Part shown: piece by piece, positions 30,485 through 38,793 of the stretch
How positions within the stretch are numbered: position 1 is the first letter of the stretch
Layout: each line of letters begins with the position of its first letter
NCBI GenBank assembly: GCA_045627605.1
Contig: JAZQOA010000056.1
Span: 1 to 64,000 of the forward strand
Length of the DNA: 64,000 bases
Direction: 5' to 3'
From: RGIG5952 sp045627605
GTDB lineage: Bacteria; Verrucomicrobiota; Kiritimatiellia; RFP12; JAAYLN01
The notes under the pieces: model-generated
What the model saw: only the letters and a program-made list of their open reading frames with translations
Database searches by the model: none
What the model was told of the DNA's origin: nothing
Position numbers and translations under genes: made by a program

Positions 30485-30754
30485 ATGTCGAGCATGACTA
30501 TTTCAGTAGATGACAAAGTCAAACGTGAGTTCTCGGCCTTCTGCAGCGATGTCGGGCTCTCCGCTTCCGCGCTCATCAACGTGTTCATGGTGAAGACGGC
30601 ACGCGAACGCCGTGTGCCGTTTGTCATCGAAGTGCCGCACAGCCCAAATGCTGAAACCATCGCCGCGCTTGAAGAAGGAGATCGCATCGTCAATGACCCT
30701 ACGCGCAAAAGGTACACAAACCTTGAAGAGCTTTGGAAGGATCTTGAATCGTGA
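30485..30754 (+). CDS. dinJ: RelB/DinJ family antitoxin
   Basis: 89 residues. The N-terminal ribbon-helix-helix (MTISVDDKVKREFSAFCSDV, then GLSASALINVFMVKTA) binds DNA, and the C-terminal tail (NDPTRKRYTNLEELWKDLES) should wrap the toxin. It neutralises the YafQ-like toxin encoded next. Start at 30485 with GAGGT upstream; an ATG three codons later is the alternative. A partly deleted copy lies at 38794. Confidence 0.9.
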   Translation: MSSMTISVDDKVKREFSAFCSDVGLSASALINVFMVKTARERRVPFVIEVPHSPNAETIAALEEGDRIVNDPTRKRYTNLEELWKDLES

Positions 30755-31026
30755 AGTACGCGATTGACAGGACTGCCACTTTCAAGCGCGACTACAAAAG
30801 GGCAATCAAACGAAACTTGCCGATTGAGAAGCTTCAAGCCGTCATCGGCAAACTCGCCAGAGGCGAAGAACTTCCGCCAGCCAATCACGACCATTCGCTT
30901 TCAGGAAACTGGTCAAACCACCGCGAATGCCATATCGCCCCAGACTGGCTGCTGATTTACCAAATCAAGGAAAGTGTCCTCGTCCTTGAATTGACACGTA
31001 CCGGCACCCACGCCGACTTGTTCTAA
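30751..31026 (+). CDS. yafQ: YafQ-type mRNA interferase toxin
   Basis: 91 residues of the RelE/YafQ fold: FKRDYKRAIKRN at the start, then HSLSGNWSNHRECHIAPDWLLIYQ and the C-terminal RTGTHADLF whose His is the catalytic residue in YafQ. It should cleave mRNA on the ribosome when released from DinJ. Starts with GTG overlapping the antitoxin stop (GTGA), the usual coupled layout. All key His and Asp residues are present, so it is probably active. Confidence 0.9.
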   Translation: MKYAIDRTATFKRDYKRAIKRNLPIEKLQAVIGKLARGEELPPANHDHSLSGNWSNHRECHIAPDWLLIYQIKESVLVLELTRTGTHADLF

Positions 31027-31162
31027 CCCGCCGCCGACGCGATCCTTTCGCGTCTCGTGTCCTCTGCGGCGAGCGAGGTCGTGAGACATGAGACGCGAGA
31101 CAAGAAGCACCAGCTCCATCCTCGATCAACTGCGGCAGCGGGGCGATCCTTTCGCGTCTCGC
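31027..31162. repeat. Hairpin-rich repeat array A' (1.3 units)
   Basis: It follows the yafQ stop directly with CCCGCCGCCGACGCGATCC and repeats the unit of array A, ending in the arm at 31155-31162, where it is joined to the three-hairpin element. Confidence 0.88.
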
Positions 31163-31259
31163 GAACGATTCCCGGCTCTTTAATCGGCGGGCAAAAGCCC
31201 GCCTATGTAAAAAGAGCGATGTAAATTGCCGAGATTGCCGAGGCAATTCACGGTAAAAT
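31163..31259. repeat. Three-hairpin dispersed element, copy 1
   Basis: About 97 bp shared with 38493-38580. It contains GATTCCCGGCTCTTTAAT, a 7-bp hairpin GGCGGGC-AAAA-GCCCGCC, then ATGTAAAAAG and an AATTGCC/GGCAATT palindrome. Stems are kept between copies while loops differ. The remainder to 31316 shows no feature. Confidence 0.82.
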
Positions 31260-31316
31260 GCTACAAAATGACCGGGAAATGTCAATTACGCGGCGTTCTG
31301 GGTTCTATGCACGGGT

Positions 31317-32603
31317 TTAAGGACGAAGACAACCGATGGGGCAGATCAGGGTTCCGTCGTTCGCCTGATAGGCGTAAGCACCCTCTGCAACGACGATCAT
31401 CCTGAACGACGGAGCCTTCATTAGCTTCGTGTCAATTTCTTCCTCAAGCTTTTTAAGCTTTTCACGCCCCTCTGATATAAGTGCCTCGCCGCCCAGCTTC
31501 ACTTCAATGAGTCCGTACTTTCCGTTGCGCAAATGCATGACCGCATCGCACTCAAGCCCGCTCTTGTCACGGTAATGACTAACTTTCCCGTCATTCGCCT
31601 CCGCATACGTTCGCAGATCTCGCGCAACAAGCGTTTCGAAGAATAGCCCGAATGTCTTCAGATCGTTCATCAGATCGTCCGGCCCCAGTCCCAGCACCGC
31701 CGTTGCAATCGATGGATCAGTGTAATATCTCGTATCCGTCGTCCGCACCGGTGTCTTACAGCGGAGATTTGGGCACCACGCCGGCATATCCTCGACGACA
31801 AAGAGCTTTTTCAATGCTCCGATGTACGAAAAGATTGTATTCTCATGAACGCCACTTTTCGGTAAATTCGGGACAAGGTCGGCCTTGACCGCAGAGGCGG
31901 CTGATTGCGTGCCCTGCAAACGGGCCAAAGACTTCATGATGCGAAGCGCAAGGTCGGGGTCCCGCCGAATGTCGTCCACTCTGGAAATGTCCGCATTGAC
32001 AATGGCATCCACATAATCAAATGCCTGACGCAATGCCGCCCTTCCCGTTTTCTCTGTTGCCTTAGGCCATCCACCGCGACAGGTCAAGTACGCGATCTCC
32101 TCCAGCGTATGCGGCATTGCATCGCCTAGTCGAACCTTACCAGCAAACAATTCTGCGAAAGAGACACCCCCCGACGATTCCTCGCTCTCGAACAATGCCA
32201 TTGGGCGCATCTTGATCCAGGCAAACCTTCCGGTTCCCGTATGATGAATCTTTTTCTTCGCTTCTTCATCCAAAGGAACCGCACTGCCAGTAAGAATGTA
32301 TTTGCCGTCCCCATCCGAATGATCAACGTCAAAACGGATTGCATCCCAAAGCTCTGGCGCAATCTGCCACTCGTCAATCAACCGCGGATTATCCCCCTCC
32401 AAAAGACGTTGCGGGTTCGTTTGCGCCGTCAAAAGATACTGCCCTTGACATTTGGGGTCGTTCAGGTAGATAATACTTTTGGAAATCTGCTCGGCTGTTG
32501 TCGTCTTCCCACACCACTTAGCCCCTTCAATCAGAACAGCGGCCTTCGCCTGAAGCGCGTCAGCCAAAATAGCGTCCAATACTCTATTTTTATACTTTTT
32601 CAT
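31317..32603 (-). CDS. AAA+ ATPase with DUF4143 (archaeal-type ATPase family)
   Basis: 428 residues. An N-terminal AAA_14 domain has the Walker A variant IEGAKWCGKTTTAEQ, Walker B-like PRLIDEWQIAPELWD and sensor ILTGSAVP. The C-terminal DUF4143 part ends in a nuclease-like strand (ECDAVMHLRNGKYGLIEVKLGG), similar to a PD-(D/E)XK fold. The family is widespread and mobile in gut bacteria; its role is unsettled. The promoter is 6 bases before the ATG, so the mRNA is probably leaderless. Confidence 0.87.
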   Translation of the reverse strand: MKKYKNRVLDAILADALQAKAAVLIEGAKWCGKTTTAEQISKSIIYLNDPKCQGQYLLTAQTNPQRLLEGDNPRLIDEWQIAPELWDAIRFDVDHSDGDGKYILTGSAVPLDEEAKKKIHHTGTGRFAWIKMRPMALFESEESSGGVSFAELFAGKVRLGDAMPHTLEEIAYLTCRGGWPKATEKTGRAALRQAFDYVDAIVNADISRVDDIRRDPDLALRIMKSLARLQGTQSAASAVKADLVPNLPKSGVHENTIFSYIGALKKLFVVEDMPAWCPNLRCKTPVRTTDTRYYTDPSIATAVLGLGPDDLMNDLKTFGLFFETLVARDLRTYAEANDGKVSHYRDKSGLECDAVMHLRNGKYGLIEVKLGGEALISEGREKLKKLEEEIDTKLMKAPSFRMIVVAEGAYAYQANDGTLICPIGCLRP

Positions 32604-32609
32604 AGTGTT

Positions 32610-32638
32610 ATTGTATCAAATAGAATATCTGGCATCAA
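32610..32638 (-). promoter_or_regulatory. Promoter of the DUF4143 ATPase
   Basis: TTGATG (32638-32633), 17 bases, TACAAT (32615-32610), with TTTGA before the -10. Only six bases separate it from the ATG at 32603. Confidence 0.65.
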
Positions 32639-32642
32639 GCCT

Positions 32643-32766
32643 CATTGTGACGGTTGGCGCGATTTCATTGTGGCGGTTGGCGCGATTTCATTGTGGCGGT
32701 TGGCGCGATTTCATTGTGGCAGTTGGCGCGATTTCATTGTGGCAGTTGGCGCGATTTCATTGTGAG
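32643..32766. repeat. 23-bp tandem repeat, 5.4 copies
   Basis: Units of CATTGTGGCGGTTGGCGCG plus ATTT start at 32643, 32666, 32689, 32712, 32735 and 32758 (last one partial), with substitutions at one or two positions. Confidence 0.93.
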
Positions 32767-32774
32767 TCCACGAG

Positions 32775-32819
32775 CATCCCTTATGCCCCCGCATCTGTGG
32801 GGGCATAAGGGATGTTTTT
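32775..32819 (+). terminator. Terminator-like hairpin with no plus-strand gene upstream
   Basis: A perfect 16-bp stem (CATCCCTTATGCCCCC), an 8-base loop, and TTTTT on the plus strand. No plus-strand gene ends nearby, so either a transcript is missed or the hairpin came with mobile DNA. Confidence 0.6.
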
Positions 32820-33006
32820 GGGGCGGACGAGACGATCCAGCTGACCGACTCGCGCACGGCGGAGGTGTACCCGACGAGCTGCGCCGCGTGACCGCCATGG
32901 TCGAAATCAACGGCAGAAGGCAGAAGATGACGTTCCTCACAAACACCCCGTCTGGGCGGCCTCGACCGTCGCCGAACTCTACCGGGATCTGCGGGAGATT
33001 CATTAA
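32820..33006 (+). pseudogene. Degenerate C-terminal part of an IS4-type transposase
   Basis: Pieces in different frames read DETIQLTDSRTAEVYP, then DELRRVTAMVEINGRRQKM and TFLTN, then VWAASTVAELYRDLREIH and a stop. This is the usual order of IS4-family DDE transposases around the YP-LRRV and FLTNN motifs. At least two frameshifts (near 32870 and 32945) break it; the upstream two thirds and the inverted repeats are missing. Confidence 0.72.
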
Positions 33007-33049
33007 GGTCGGTCGGCGCGAAGGCGGCGACTGACCAAGAATAGCCACC

Positions 33050-36000
33050 CTACTTCATCTCCACCTTGACGTGGAAGAACCGGTGCGATGCCTCGACGGG
33101 GCTGCTCCACGTGCCGCCGAGTTCGGCCTTGCCTTCGATCGTGTAGGTGCGCTTCGCCTCTTCCTCGGGCGGCAGCTTCGGCTCCCATGAGACCACCGGG
33201 GCACCGTTCTCGAACGCGATCCGCGCCCGGAAAACGGCATCCTTGTCCGTCGGGTCGAGCCCGGCGACGTAGCACTGCCAGACCTTGTCCACGCCGTTCG
33301 CGGCGGTCGCCATCGCCGCCGTCTCGTACGCCGCCTCCGTGCCGCCAAGCCCGTATTCGTCGAGCCATTCGTAGGGCACCGGCACGGGCGTGGTCTGCGT
33401 CTCGGACGACTCCGACGGCATTTCGCCGCTCCACGACACGCAGTCGATCGCCACGAAGTCCGCGATGTCGTCAGCGGTGCCTGCGTTCCAGAACTCCCAG
33501 CGGACGACATGCTCGCCTTCGCCGGTGATTTCGGTTGACATCGCCGTCCAGCCGCAGGTGTCGTAGAGTCCGTCAACGGGTTCCCCGTCGATGAACAGGT
33601 CGAATCCCGCCGCATGCCCCGTCGAGACCATCGCCTTGTAGGCGAGCGTCCCCGGCCCGGTGACCGTCGTTTCAAGGCAGCTCACGTCGTCCCCCAGCAC
33701 CGGCCCGGAAACCGCCGCGCCCGTGGCGTCCGACGCGATCTCCAGCTGCGGCGTCCAGGCGGCGGCGCCGTAGGTCGTCCACTCCAGCTTCGGCGCGTCG
33801 AGGACGCCGCCGAGGGTGACGGCGTTCACCGCGACCGCCAGCGAACGCGGCCTGTCCGCGACGAACGAGAGCGAATTGCCGTCGCGGGTAACGCCCGTCC
33901 TGTCGCCCGACACCTCGGCCGTGTAGAACGCCGTTGTCGGCGCGAAGTCGATGCGGACGCTCTCGCCGTACTTCACCCACCGGTTCGTGAAGGACGTCGT
34001 GGCGGGGCCCGTCAGGGAGAGCTCCACCCAGCAGTTCGTCTCCCACAGCCACGTGATCTCCGAATCCTCGTAAAGGACAAACGAAACCGTGTTCGACGGG
34101 CCGCTTGCGGGAATGCTCCCGCTTCCGGCCCAGCCGATGCAGCCGTACCGCCAGCCGTCTTCCTCGACGACCGCCTCCACCGAGGCCGTCACCACGTCAC
34201 CGTAGTGGCGCGCGCCCTCCGTCCCCGACACGACCGCCGTGCCGTGCGCGGACGACGCGGTGACATTCTCCACCGGCAGCCACGAGGTGCAGACGGCGGA
34301 AATCGTCCGCGGCCTGTCCGCGACGAAGACCAGCGCGTCGCCCTCGCGGGCAACGCCCGACATGTCGCCCGTGAAGGCGAACTCGTAGAAGAGGGCGTCC
34401 GTCGCGAAGTCGATGCGGACGCTCTCGCCGTACTTCACCCACTGGTTCGTGAAGGCCGTCGTGGCGGGGCCCGTCAGGGAGAGCTCAACCCAGCAGTTCG
34501 TCTCCCACAGCCACGTGATTTCCGAATCCTCGTATAGCGTAAACGAAACCGTGTTCGACGGGCCGCTTGCGGGAATGCTCCCGCTTCCGGCCCAGCCGAT
34601 GCAGCCGTACCGCCAGCCGTCTTCCTCGACGACCGCCTCAACCGAGGCCGTCACCACGTCGCCGTAGTGCCGTGCGCCGTCCGTCCCCGACACCACAGCC
34701 GTGCCGTGCGCGGTCTGGGCGGCGACGTCAAGGAACGGCCGCCACGAGACATTGTCCACGAAACCCGCGTCCTCGCCGGCGGCCGTGGTCGAGCCCTTCT
34801 CGTAGCGCCAGGTGACGGCGTGCTCGCCGTCGCCCAGCTCGAACGCCACATGCGCCCACGCCTTCTCGCCGCTGACTCTCGCCTGCTGGACGCCGTCGGC
34901 GTACACCGCGAGGAAATGGCCGCGGGCATTGCAGGAGACGCGCCAGTCGAAGGCGAAGATGCCCGCGCCCGAAACCGCGACGGACATCTCCGTCGCCGCG
35001 CTGCTCCCGATCTCCGGGCTCCGCACCGCGTAGCCGCCCGGGCTGTCCGCGTCCGCGACCGCGTACCACTCAAGTTCGTTCGTCACGGAGACGGGCCAGA
35101 CGTACACGCCCAGCGAATCCGTGATCACGAAGGGCACCTCGACCGCGCCCGTGTAGTTGACCCCGCCCGTCACAACCGCGCAGCCCGTCCCCGGGCGGTC
35201 GTTGTCGCGGTAGGACACCTCGTAGTTCCCCGGGGCGACGTCGCGGCCGTCCGCCGTCACGGACACCGCCGGGCAAATCGCCTCGCCGAGATACACATAC
35301 ACATTGGGGTCGCACGTGGCCGTCCATTCCTCGACCGGGAGGATCGTGAACGTCGCCCCCGTGAACGAAAGCGTGTAGTTCCCGCCCGCGTCGAGCGTCC
35401 CCTGCCCAATCGCGTAGGTGCCCGCGTTCTCGCCCGCCGCGCGGGTCAGCGCTCCCGTCATCTTGTCGGTTCCCACAAGGCCGCTCGCCGTGTAGGTCAG
35501 GGCCGGATCGGCGGCACCGTAGGTCTTTGACGCGGCGTTGGCGGTCACCGTAAGAGCCTTCTTGTTGATGATGAAATTCGCCCCCGTGAACGAAAGCGCA
35601 TAGTTCCCGCCCGCGTCGAGCGTCCCCTGCCCGATCGCGTAGGTGCCCGCGTTCTCGCCCACCGTGCGGGACAGTGCACCCGTCACCTTGTCGGTACCCA
35701 CAAGGCCGCTCGCCGTGTAGGTCAGGGCCGGGTCGGCGGCGCCGTAGGTCTTCGACACGGCGTTGGCGGTCACCGTAAGAGCCTTCTTGTTGATGGTGAA
35801 ATTCGTCCCCGTGAACGCTATCGTGTAGTTCCCGCCTGCGTCGAGCGTTCCCTGCCCGATCGGGTAGGTGCCCGCGTTCTCGCCCGACGCACGGGACAAT
35901 GCACCCGTCACCTTGTCGGTTCCCACAAGGCCACTCGCCGTGTAGGTCAGGGCCGGATCGGCGGCACCGTAGGTCTTTGACGCGGCGTTGGCGGTCACCT

Positions 36001-37192
36001 GCACGGCGCGTTTGGCGATGCAGACGGGGATGACGCCGGTTTCAACGACAGCACCGTTAATGGTGACCTTGTACCAGATGTTCGTGTCGCATACATCCCT
36101 AAAGACGGGCCTTTCGGAAGAGTAGGCGCCGTTTTCGGAAGATGCGTAGGAGACGGCGCACGGTACGCTTCCGCACTCCGCCGTGACGGACACCTCCAAC
36201 GCCACGCCGTCGTAGCATTTCTCGCAGCCGTTCTCGGGCACGTTACAATCGTACCGCGTCATGCGAAGTCCCCGCCAGGTTCCATCGGAGGAAATCGCCG
36301 CTTCCCACTCCTCGCTGAACTTCGACGGGTAGTATCCGGCGGAGCAGTACGAGCCGAAGTCACGATAGTCAAAACTGACATCGGGAACGCCTTCTGGAAA
36401 GATGAATGACGTTAGGCTGCGGCAACCGTAAAACGCATCGTCCCCGATGCTCGTCACCGACGACGGAATCGTCACTGACGCCAAGCCGCTGCAATAATAA
36501 AACGCTTCCATCCCGATGCGCGTCACGCCATCGGGAATCGTCACAGACGTCAGCCCGCTGCAATAATGAAACATTCCAAATCCGATGCTCGTCACGCCCA
36601 CGGGAATCGTCACAGACGTCAGGCCGCTGCAACCCGCAAACGCAGAGCTCCCGATGCTCGTCACCGAAGACGGGATCGTCACAGACGTCAGGCCGCTGCA
36701 ATTGTAAAACGCAGAGTCCCCGATGCTCGTCACGCCCTCAGGGATCGTCACTGCCCCGTTTTTACCGGCAGGGCATTGGATCAGCCCTGTTTGCGCTATG
36801 TCATAGAGAATGCCGTCAACGGAATAATACGACGGATTGCCGTTGGCAACGGCGATCGCCGTTAGACAGCGGCACCCCCTAAACGCACCATTCCCGATGC
36901 TCGTCACGCCTTCGGGGATCGTCACAGACGTCAGACCGCTGCAATTGTAAAACGCATAATCACCGATGCTCGTCACGGGATAGCCGTTGATCGTTTCGGG
37001 GATGGCGACGCTCCCGCTCGTGCCTGTCGGAATCGCCGACGACCAACCGTTGCCTATCGTCGCCTTTCCGCCACTAACGCTGTACTGCCACGTCACACCG
37101 TTGCCGTCGGTGTACGTGTCGCCAAAGGCAACGGCCGCGCTGAACACTAACGCGGCCGCAAGCGCACAAAAGCGCAAAGCAAGTTTTTTCAT
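33050..37192 (-). CDS. Large exported BspA-type leucine-rich repeat / MBG-domain protein
   Basis: 1380 residues with a signal peptide (MKKLALRFCALAAALVFSAA). Residues about 45-270 hold BspA-like LRR_5 repeats (GLTSVTIPEGVTSIG and variants). Residues about 395-580 hold three MBG repeats (KALTVTANAASKTYGAADPA), nearly identical at DNA level. After a linker come two copies of a roughly 160-residue unit beginning AHGTAVVSGT. The C-terminal tail is TWSSPVEASHRFFHVKVEMK. BspA repeats bind host or microbial surfaces in other bacteria. The ATG at 37192 is chosen because the signal peptide starts there. Internal repeats make copy number likely to vary. Confidence 0.88.
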   Translation of the reverse strand: MKKLALRFCALAAALVFSAAVAFGDTYTDGNGVTWQYSVSGGKATIGNGWSSAIPTGTSGSVAIPETINGYPVTSIGDYAFYNCSGLTSVTIPEGVTSIGNGAFRGCRCLTAIAVANGNPSYYSVDGILYDIAQTGLIQCPAGKNGAVTIPEGVTSIGDSAFYNCSGLTSVTIPSSVTSIGSSAFAGCSGLTSVTIPVGVTSIGFGMFHYCSGLTSVTIPDGVTRIGMEAFYYCSGLASVTIPSSVTSIGDDAFYGCRSLTSFIFPEGVPDVSFDYRDFGSYCSAGYYPSKFSEEWEAAISSDGTWRGLRMTRYDCNVPENGCEKCYDGVALEVSVTAECGSVPCAVSYASSENGAYSSERPVFRDVCDTNIWYKVTINGAVVETGVIPVCIAKRAVQVTANAASKTYGAADPALTYTASGLVGTDKVTGALSRASGENAGTYPIGQGTLDAGGNYTIAFTGTNFTINKKALTVTANAVSKTYGAADPALTYTASGLVGTDKVTGALSRTVGENAGTYAIGQGTLDAGGNYALSFTGANFIINKKALTVTANAASKTYGAADPALTYTASGLVGTDKMTGALTRAAGENAGTYAIGQGTLDAGGNYTLSFTGATFTILPVEEWTATCDPNVYVYLGEAICPAVSVTADGRDVAPGNYEVSYRDNDRPGTGCAVVTGGVNYTGAVEVPFVITDSLGVYVWPVSVTNELEWYAVADADSPGGYAVRSPEIGSSAATEMSVAVSGAGIFAFDWRVSCNARGHFLAVYADGVQQARVSGEKAWAHVAFELGDGEHAVTWRYEKGSTTAAGEDAGFVDNVSWRPFLDVAAQTAHGTAVVSGTDGARHYGDVVTASVEAVVEEDGWRYGCIGWAGSGSIPASGPSNTVSFTLYEDSEITWLWETNCWVELSLTGPATTAFTNQWVKYGESVRIDFATDALFYEFAFTGDMSGVAREGDALVFVADRPRTISAVCTSWLPVENVTASSAHGTAVVSGTEGARHYGDVVTASVEAVVEEDGWRYGCIGWAGSGSIPASGPSNTVSFVLYEDSEITWLWETNCWVELSLTGPATTSFTNRWVKYGESVRIDFAPTTAFYTAEVSGDRTGVTRDGNSLSFVADRPRSLAVAVNAVTLGGVLDAPKLEWTTYGAAAWTPQLEIASDATGAAVSGPVLGDDVSCLETTVTGPGTLAYKAMVSTGHAAGFDLFIDGEPVDGLYDTCGWTAMSTEITGEGEHVVRWEFWNAGTADDIADFVAIDCVSWSGEMPSESSETQTTPVPVPYEWLDEYGLGGTEAAYETAAMATAANGVDKVWQCYVAGLDPTDKDAVFRARIAFENGAPVVSWEPKLPPEEEAKRTYTIEGKAELGGTWSSPVEASHRFFHVKVEMK

Positions 37193-37200
37193 CGTGCATT

Positions 37201-37250
37201 CTCTTTCGCGCCAACCTTGTCGAGGCCTGCCGCTCCGGCGCGAAAAGAGG
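37201..37250 (-). promoter_or_regulatory. Conserved hairpin leader, copy 1
   Basis: A 50-base element just before the BspA/MBG gene start. On the minus strand CTCTTTTCGCGCC pairs with GGCGCGAAAGAG. It is repeated at 38243-38292 before the DUF2971 gene with a few substitutions. Confidence 0.6.
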
Positions 37251-37296
37251 AGCGGCTGGCCTTCCAGTTCTAAACTCGTCTTCCGACACAAAACCG

Positions 37297-38232
37297 TCAC
37301 TTCGACCCTTTGCACATGGCGCAGTGAGTGTCGCATTTGGCGCAGCAGTCGCAAGGCCCAATGCGAAGATTCCCCTTGAACAAGCTTTCCATAATCGGGT
37401 TGAACTCGTCCGACACGCCAGCAGCGCGTCTGATGAAATCACGGACGGCTTCGACCAGATCCCCATGGCATTCTTCATCGTTTACACAGACACGGAGCCG
37501 CCCGATCAGGCTCTCACGCTCCATCCAGGGGCCTGTAACCACCGGGGGATGATTTTTATCACCCTCCTTGCCGTACTCGAGCATCTCGGCCAAGACATCA
37601 GTGGCCTCAATCTCAATCTTATCCGCTTTGACACCTTCGGGAAGTGTGACAATAAGACGGGCCTCCCTCTCGTCACGCCAGCCAAGATATTTTGACACTC
37701 CGGGGAGGAGTTTTATGTTTTCCTGGAAATTACCCATCCCATCCGACATTATGCAAATTTCGCCATTCGAGAAATGCACAAGATTTTCTTTATTCCCGGA
37801 GAGGTAGCACACATACGACAACTTCGCCTCGGCGGCAACGCAGTGATCCTCTTGAACATGTCCGCCGACAACAGGATATGCATTCAGTTTCCCGCCTTTG
37901 AAAAGGGCCAGAATCTTGCTCCTTGAAAAGCGAAGGCGAATCGCCTCGTTCCTTGTCCGTCCATAGACTGTCCACATGGCCGGACTCTCCGTCGGGGCGG
38001 CGGAAAGGGAAAAGACGAATGTACGATCAGCTCCGGGGAACTTTTCCGTACCGTCATTCATCGCGTCGGCACGGGAAAGACGGAGCCGTCCGTACTTGAG
38101 CATGCCAAGCAGACCTTCGATCCTGGTATGGTGAAACATATTGTATTGCCCACCGACTGTTTTTTCATCGATGCGGAGCCGTTCACATATCTGATCTGCC
38201 GTCAGACTTTCAAGCGTAGTTTTCGTGCTCAA
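37297..38232 (-). CDS. DUF2971-like protein with Cys-rich tail
   Basis: 311 residues. A TTG start at 38232 is used because no ATG is in frame before M32; starting at M32 (MFHHTRIEG) is the alternative. DUF2971-like features are LKYGRLRLSRADAMNDGTE and MWTVYGRTRNEAIRLRFS. The C-terminus CDCCAKCDTHCAMCKGSK has seven Cys and may bind metal. Function is unknown. It shares a hairpin leader with the exported protein gene downstream, and its own promoter lies at 38306-38334. Confidence 0.7.
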   Translation of the reverse strand: MSTKTTLESLTADQICERLRIDEKTVGGQYNMFHHTRIEGLLGMLKYGRLRLSRADAMNDGTEKFPGADRTFVFSLSAAPTESPAMWTVYGRTRNEAIRLRFSRSKILALFKGGKLNAYPVVGGHVQEDHCVAAEAKLSYVCYLSGNKENLVHFSNGEICIMSDGMGNFQENIKLLPGVSKYLGWRDEREARLIVTLPEGVKADKIEIEATDVLAEMLEYGKEGDKNHPPVVTGPWMERESLIGRLRVCVNDEECHGDLVEAVRDFIRRAAGVSDEFNPIMESLFKGNLRIGPCDCCAKCDTHCAMCKGSK

Positions 38233-38242
38233 TTCATGATGC

Positions 38243-38292
38243 CTCTTTCGCGCCTACCTTGTTGAGGCCCGCCGCTCCGGCGCGAAAAAAGA
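38243..38292 (-). promoter_or_regulatory. Conserved hairpin leader, copy 2
   Basis: Same 50-base element as 37201-37250, 10 bases before the TTG start of the DUF2971 gene. The long complementary arms are kept. Confidence 0.6.
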
Positions 38293-38305
38293 GTGGCGTG
38301 CCTTC

Positions 38306-38334
38306 AGAATATGTCTTATCTGAGGCACCGCCAA
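38306..38334 (-). promoter_or_regulatory. Promoter of the DUF2971 gene
   Basis: TTGGCG (38334-38329), 17 bases, TATTCT (38311-38306). The transcript would start just before the hairpin leader. Confidence 0.55.
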
Positions 38335-38492
38335 GCGCCCATAGCTAAACATAATGATGAAAGTACGCCACGTGATCGCATCACGTGACGCAACCTTCGT
38401 ATTCGCTTAGCTATTGAAAAATTGGCGGTATTTCAGATAAAGCCAAATACGCAGTTGCGTACGTCCCCCGGCCCGAGGCCGGGACACACCGG
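38335..38492. other. Non-coding spacer with palindromes
   Basis: Contains an 8-bp stem CACGTGAT-CGC-ATCACGTG (38369-38387) and an imperfect GC hairpin (38463-38485). No gene is supported. Confidence 0.5.
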
Positions 38493-38580
38493 GAACGATT
38501 CCCGGCTCTTTAATTGGCGGGCCACGCCCGCCTATGTAAAAAGAACAACGCAAATTGCCGAGGCAATTCGCAGGTAAAAT
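38493..38580. repeat. Three-hairpin dispersed element, copy 2
   Basis: Matches 31163-31259. Here the first hairpin is complete (CCGGGAA-CGA-TTCCCGG, starting at 38489), followed by GGCGGGC-CAC-GCCCGCC and AATTGCC-GAG-GCAATT. The following 38581-38720 has no recognisable gene. Confidence 0.82.
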
Positions 38581-38720
38581 ATTACACAAAAGCGGCAGTT
38601 GTGTCAAACAATTCTGGAGATGCCGCGGCTGCCACCGCGTCGCGACACCTCCTTTTGAACGGGCTAAAGAATCCCCTCCTTTTAGAGTCCTTTCCAGGCG
38701 GCGACCGACCTTGAATACGC

Positions 38721-38753
38721 TTACGACAACACCGTTGTTTACGTATACTATAC
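38721..38753 (+). promoter_or_regulatory. Promoter/operator of the deleted dinJ-yafQ copy
   Basis: TTACGA, 17 bases, TATACT with the palindrome GTATACTATAC (38743-38753), as upstream of the intact pair. Confidence 0.55.
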
Positions 38754-38793
38754 GGCAAAACCAAGCCAAACGAGGTAGAGCTCAATCTCGAGC

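Noticed and set aside
38407..38769. A 120-codon minus-strand open frame in the spacer before the deleted toxin-antitoxin copy
   Set aside because: It runs through the dispersed hairpin element and the dinJ promoter, and shows no domain or ribosome site.
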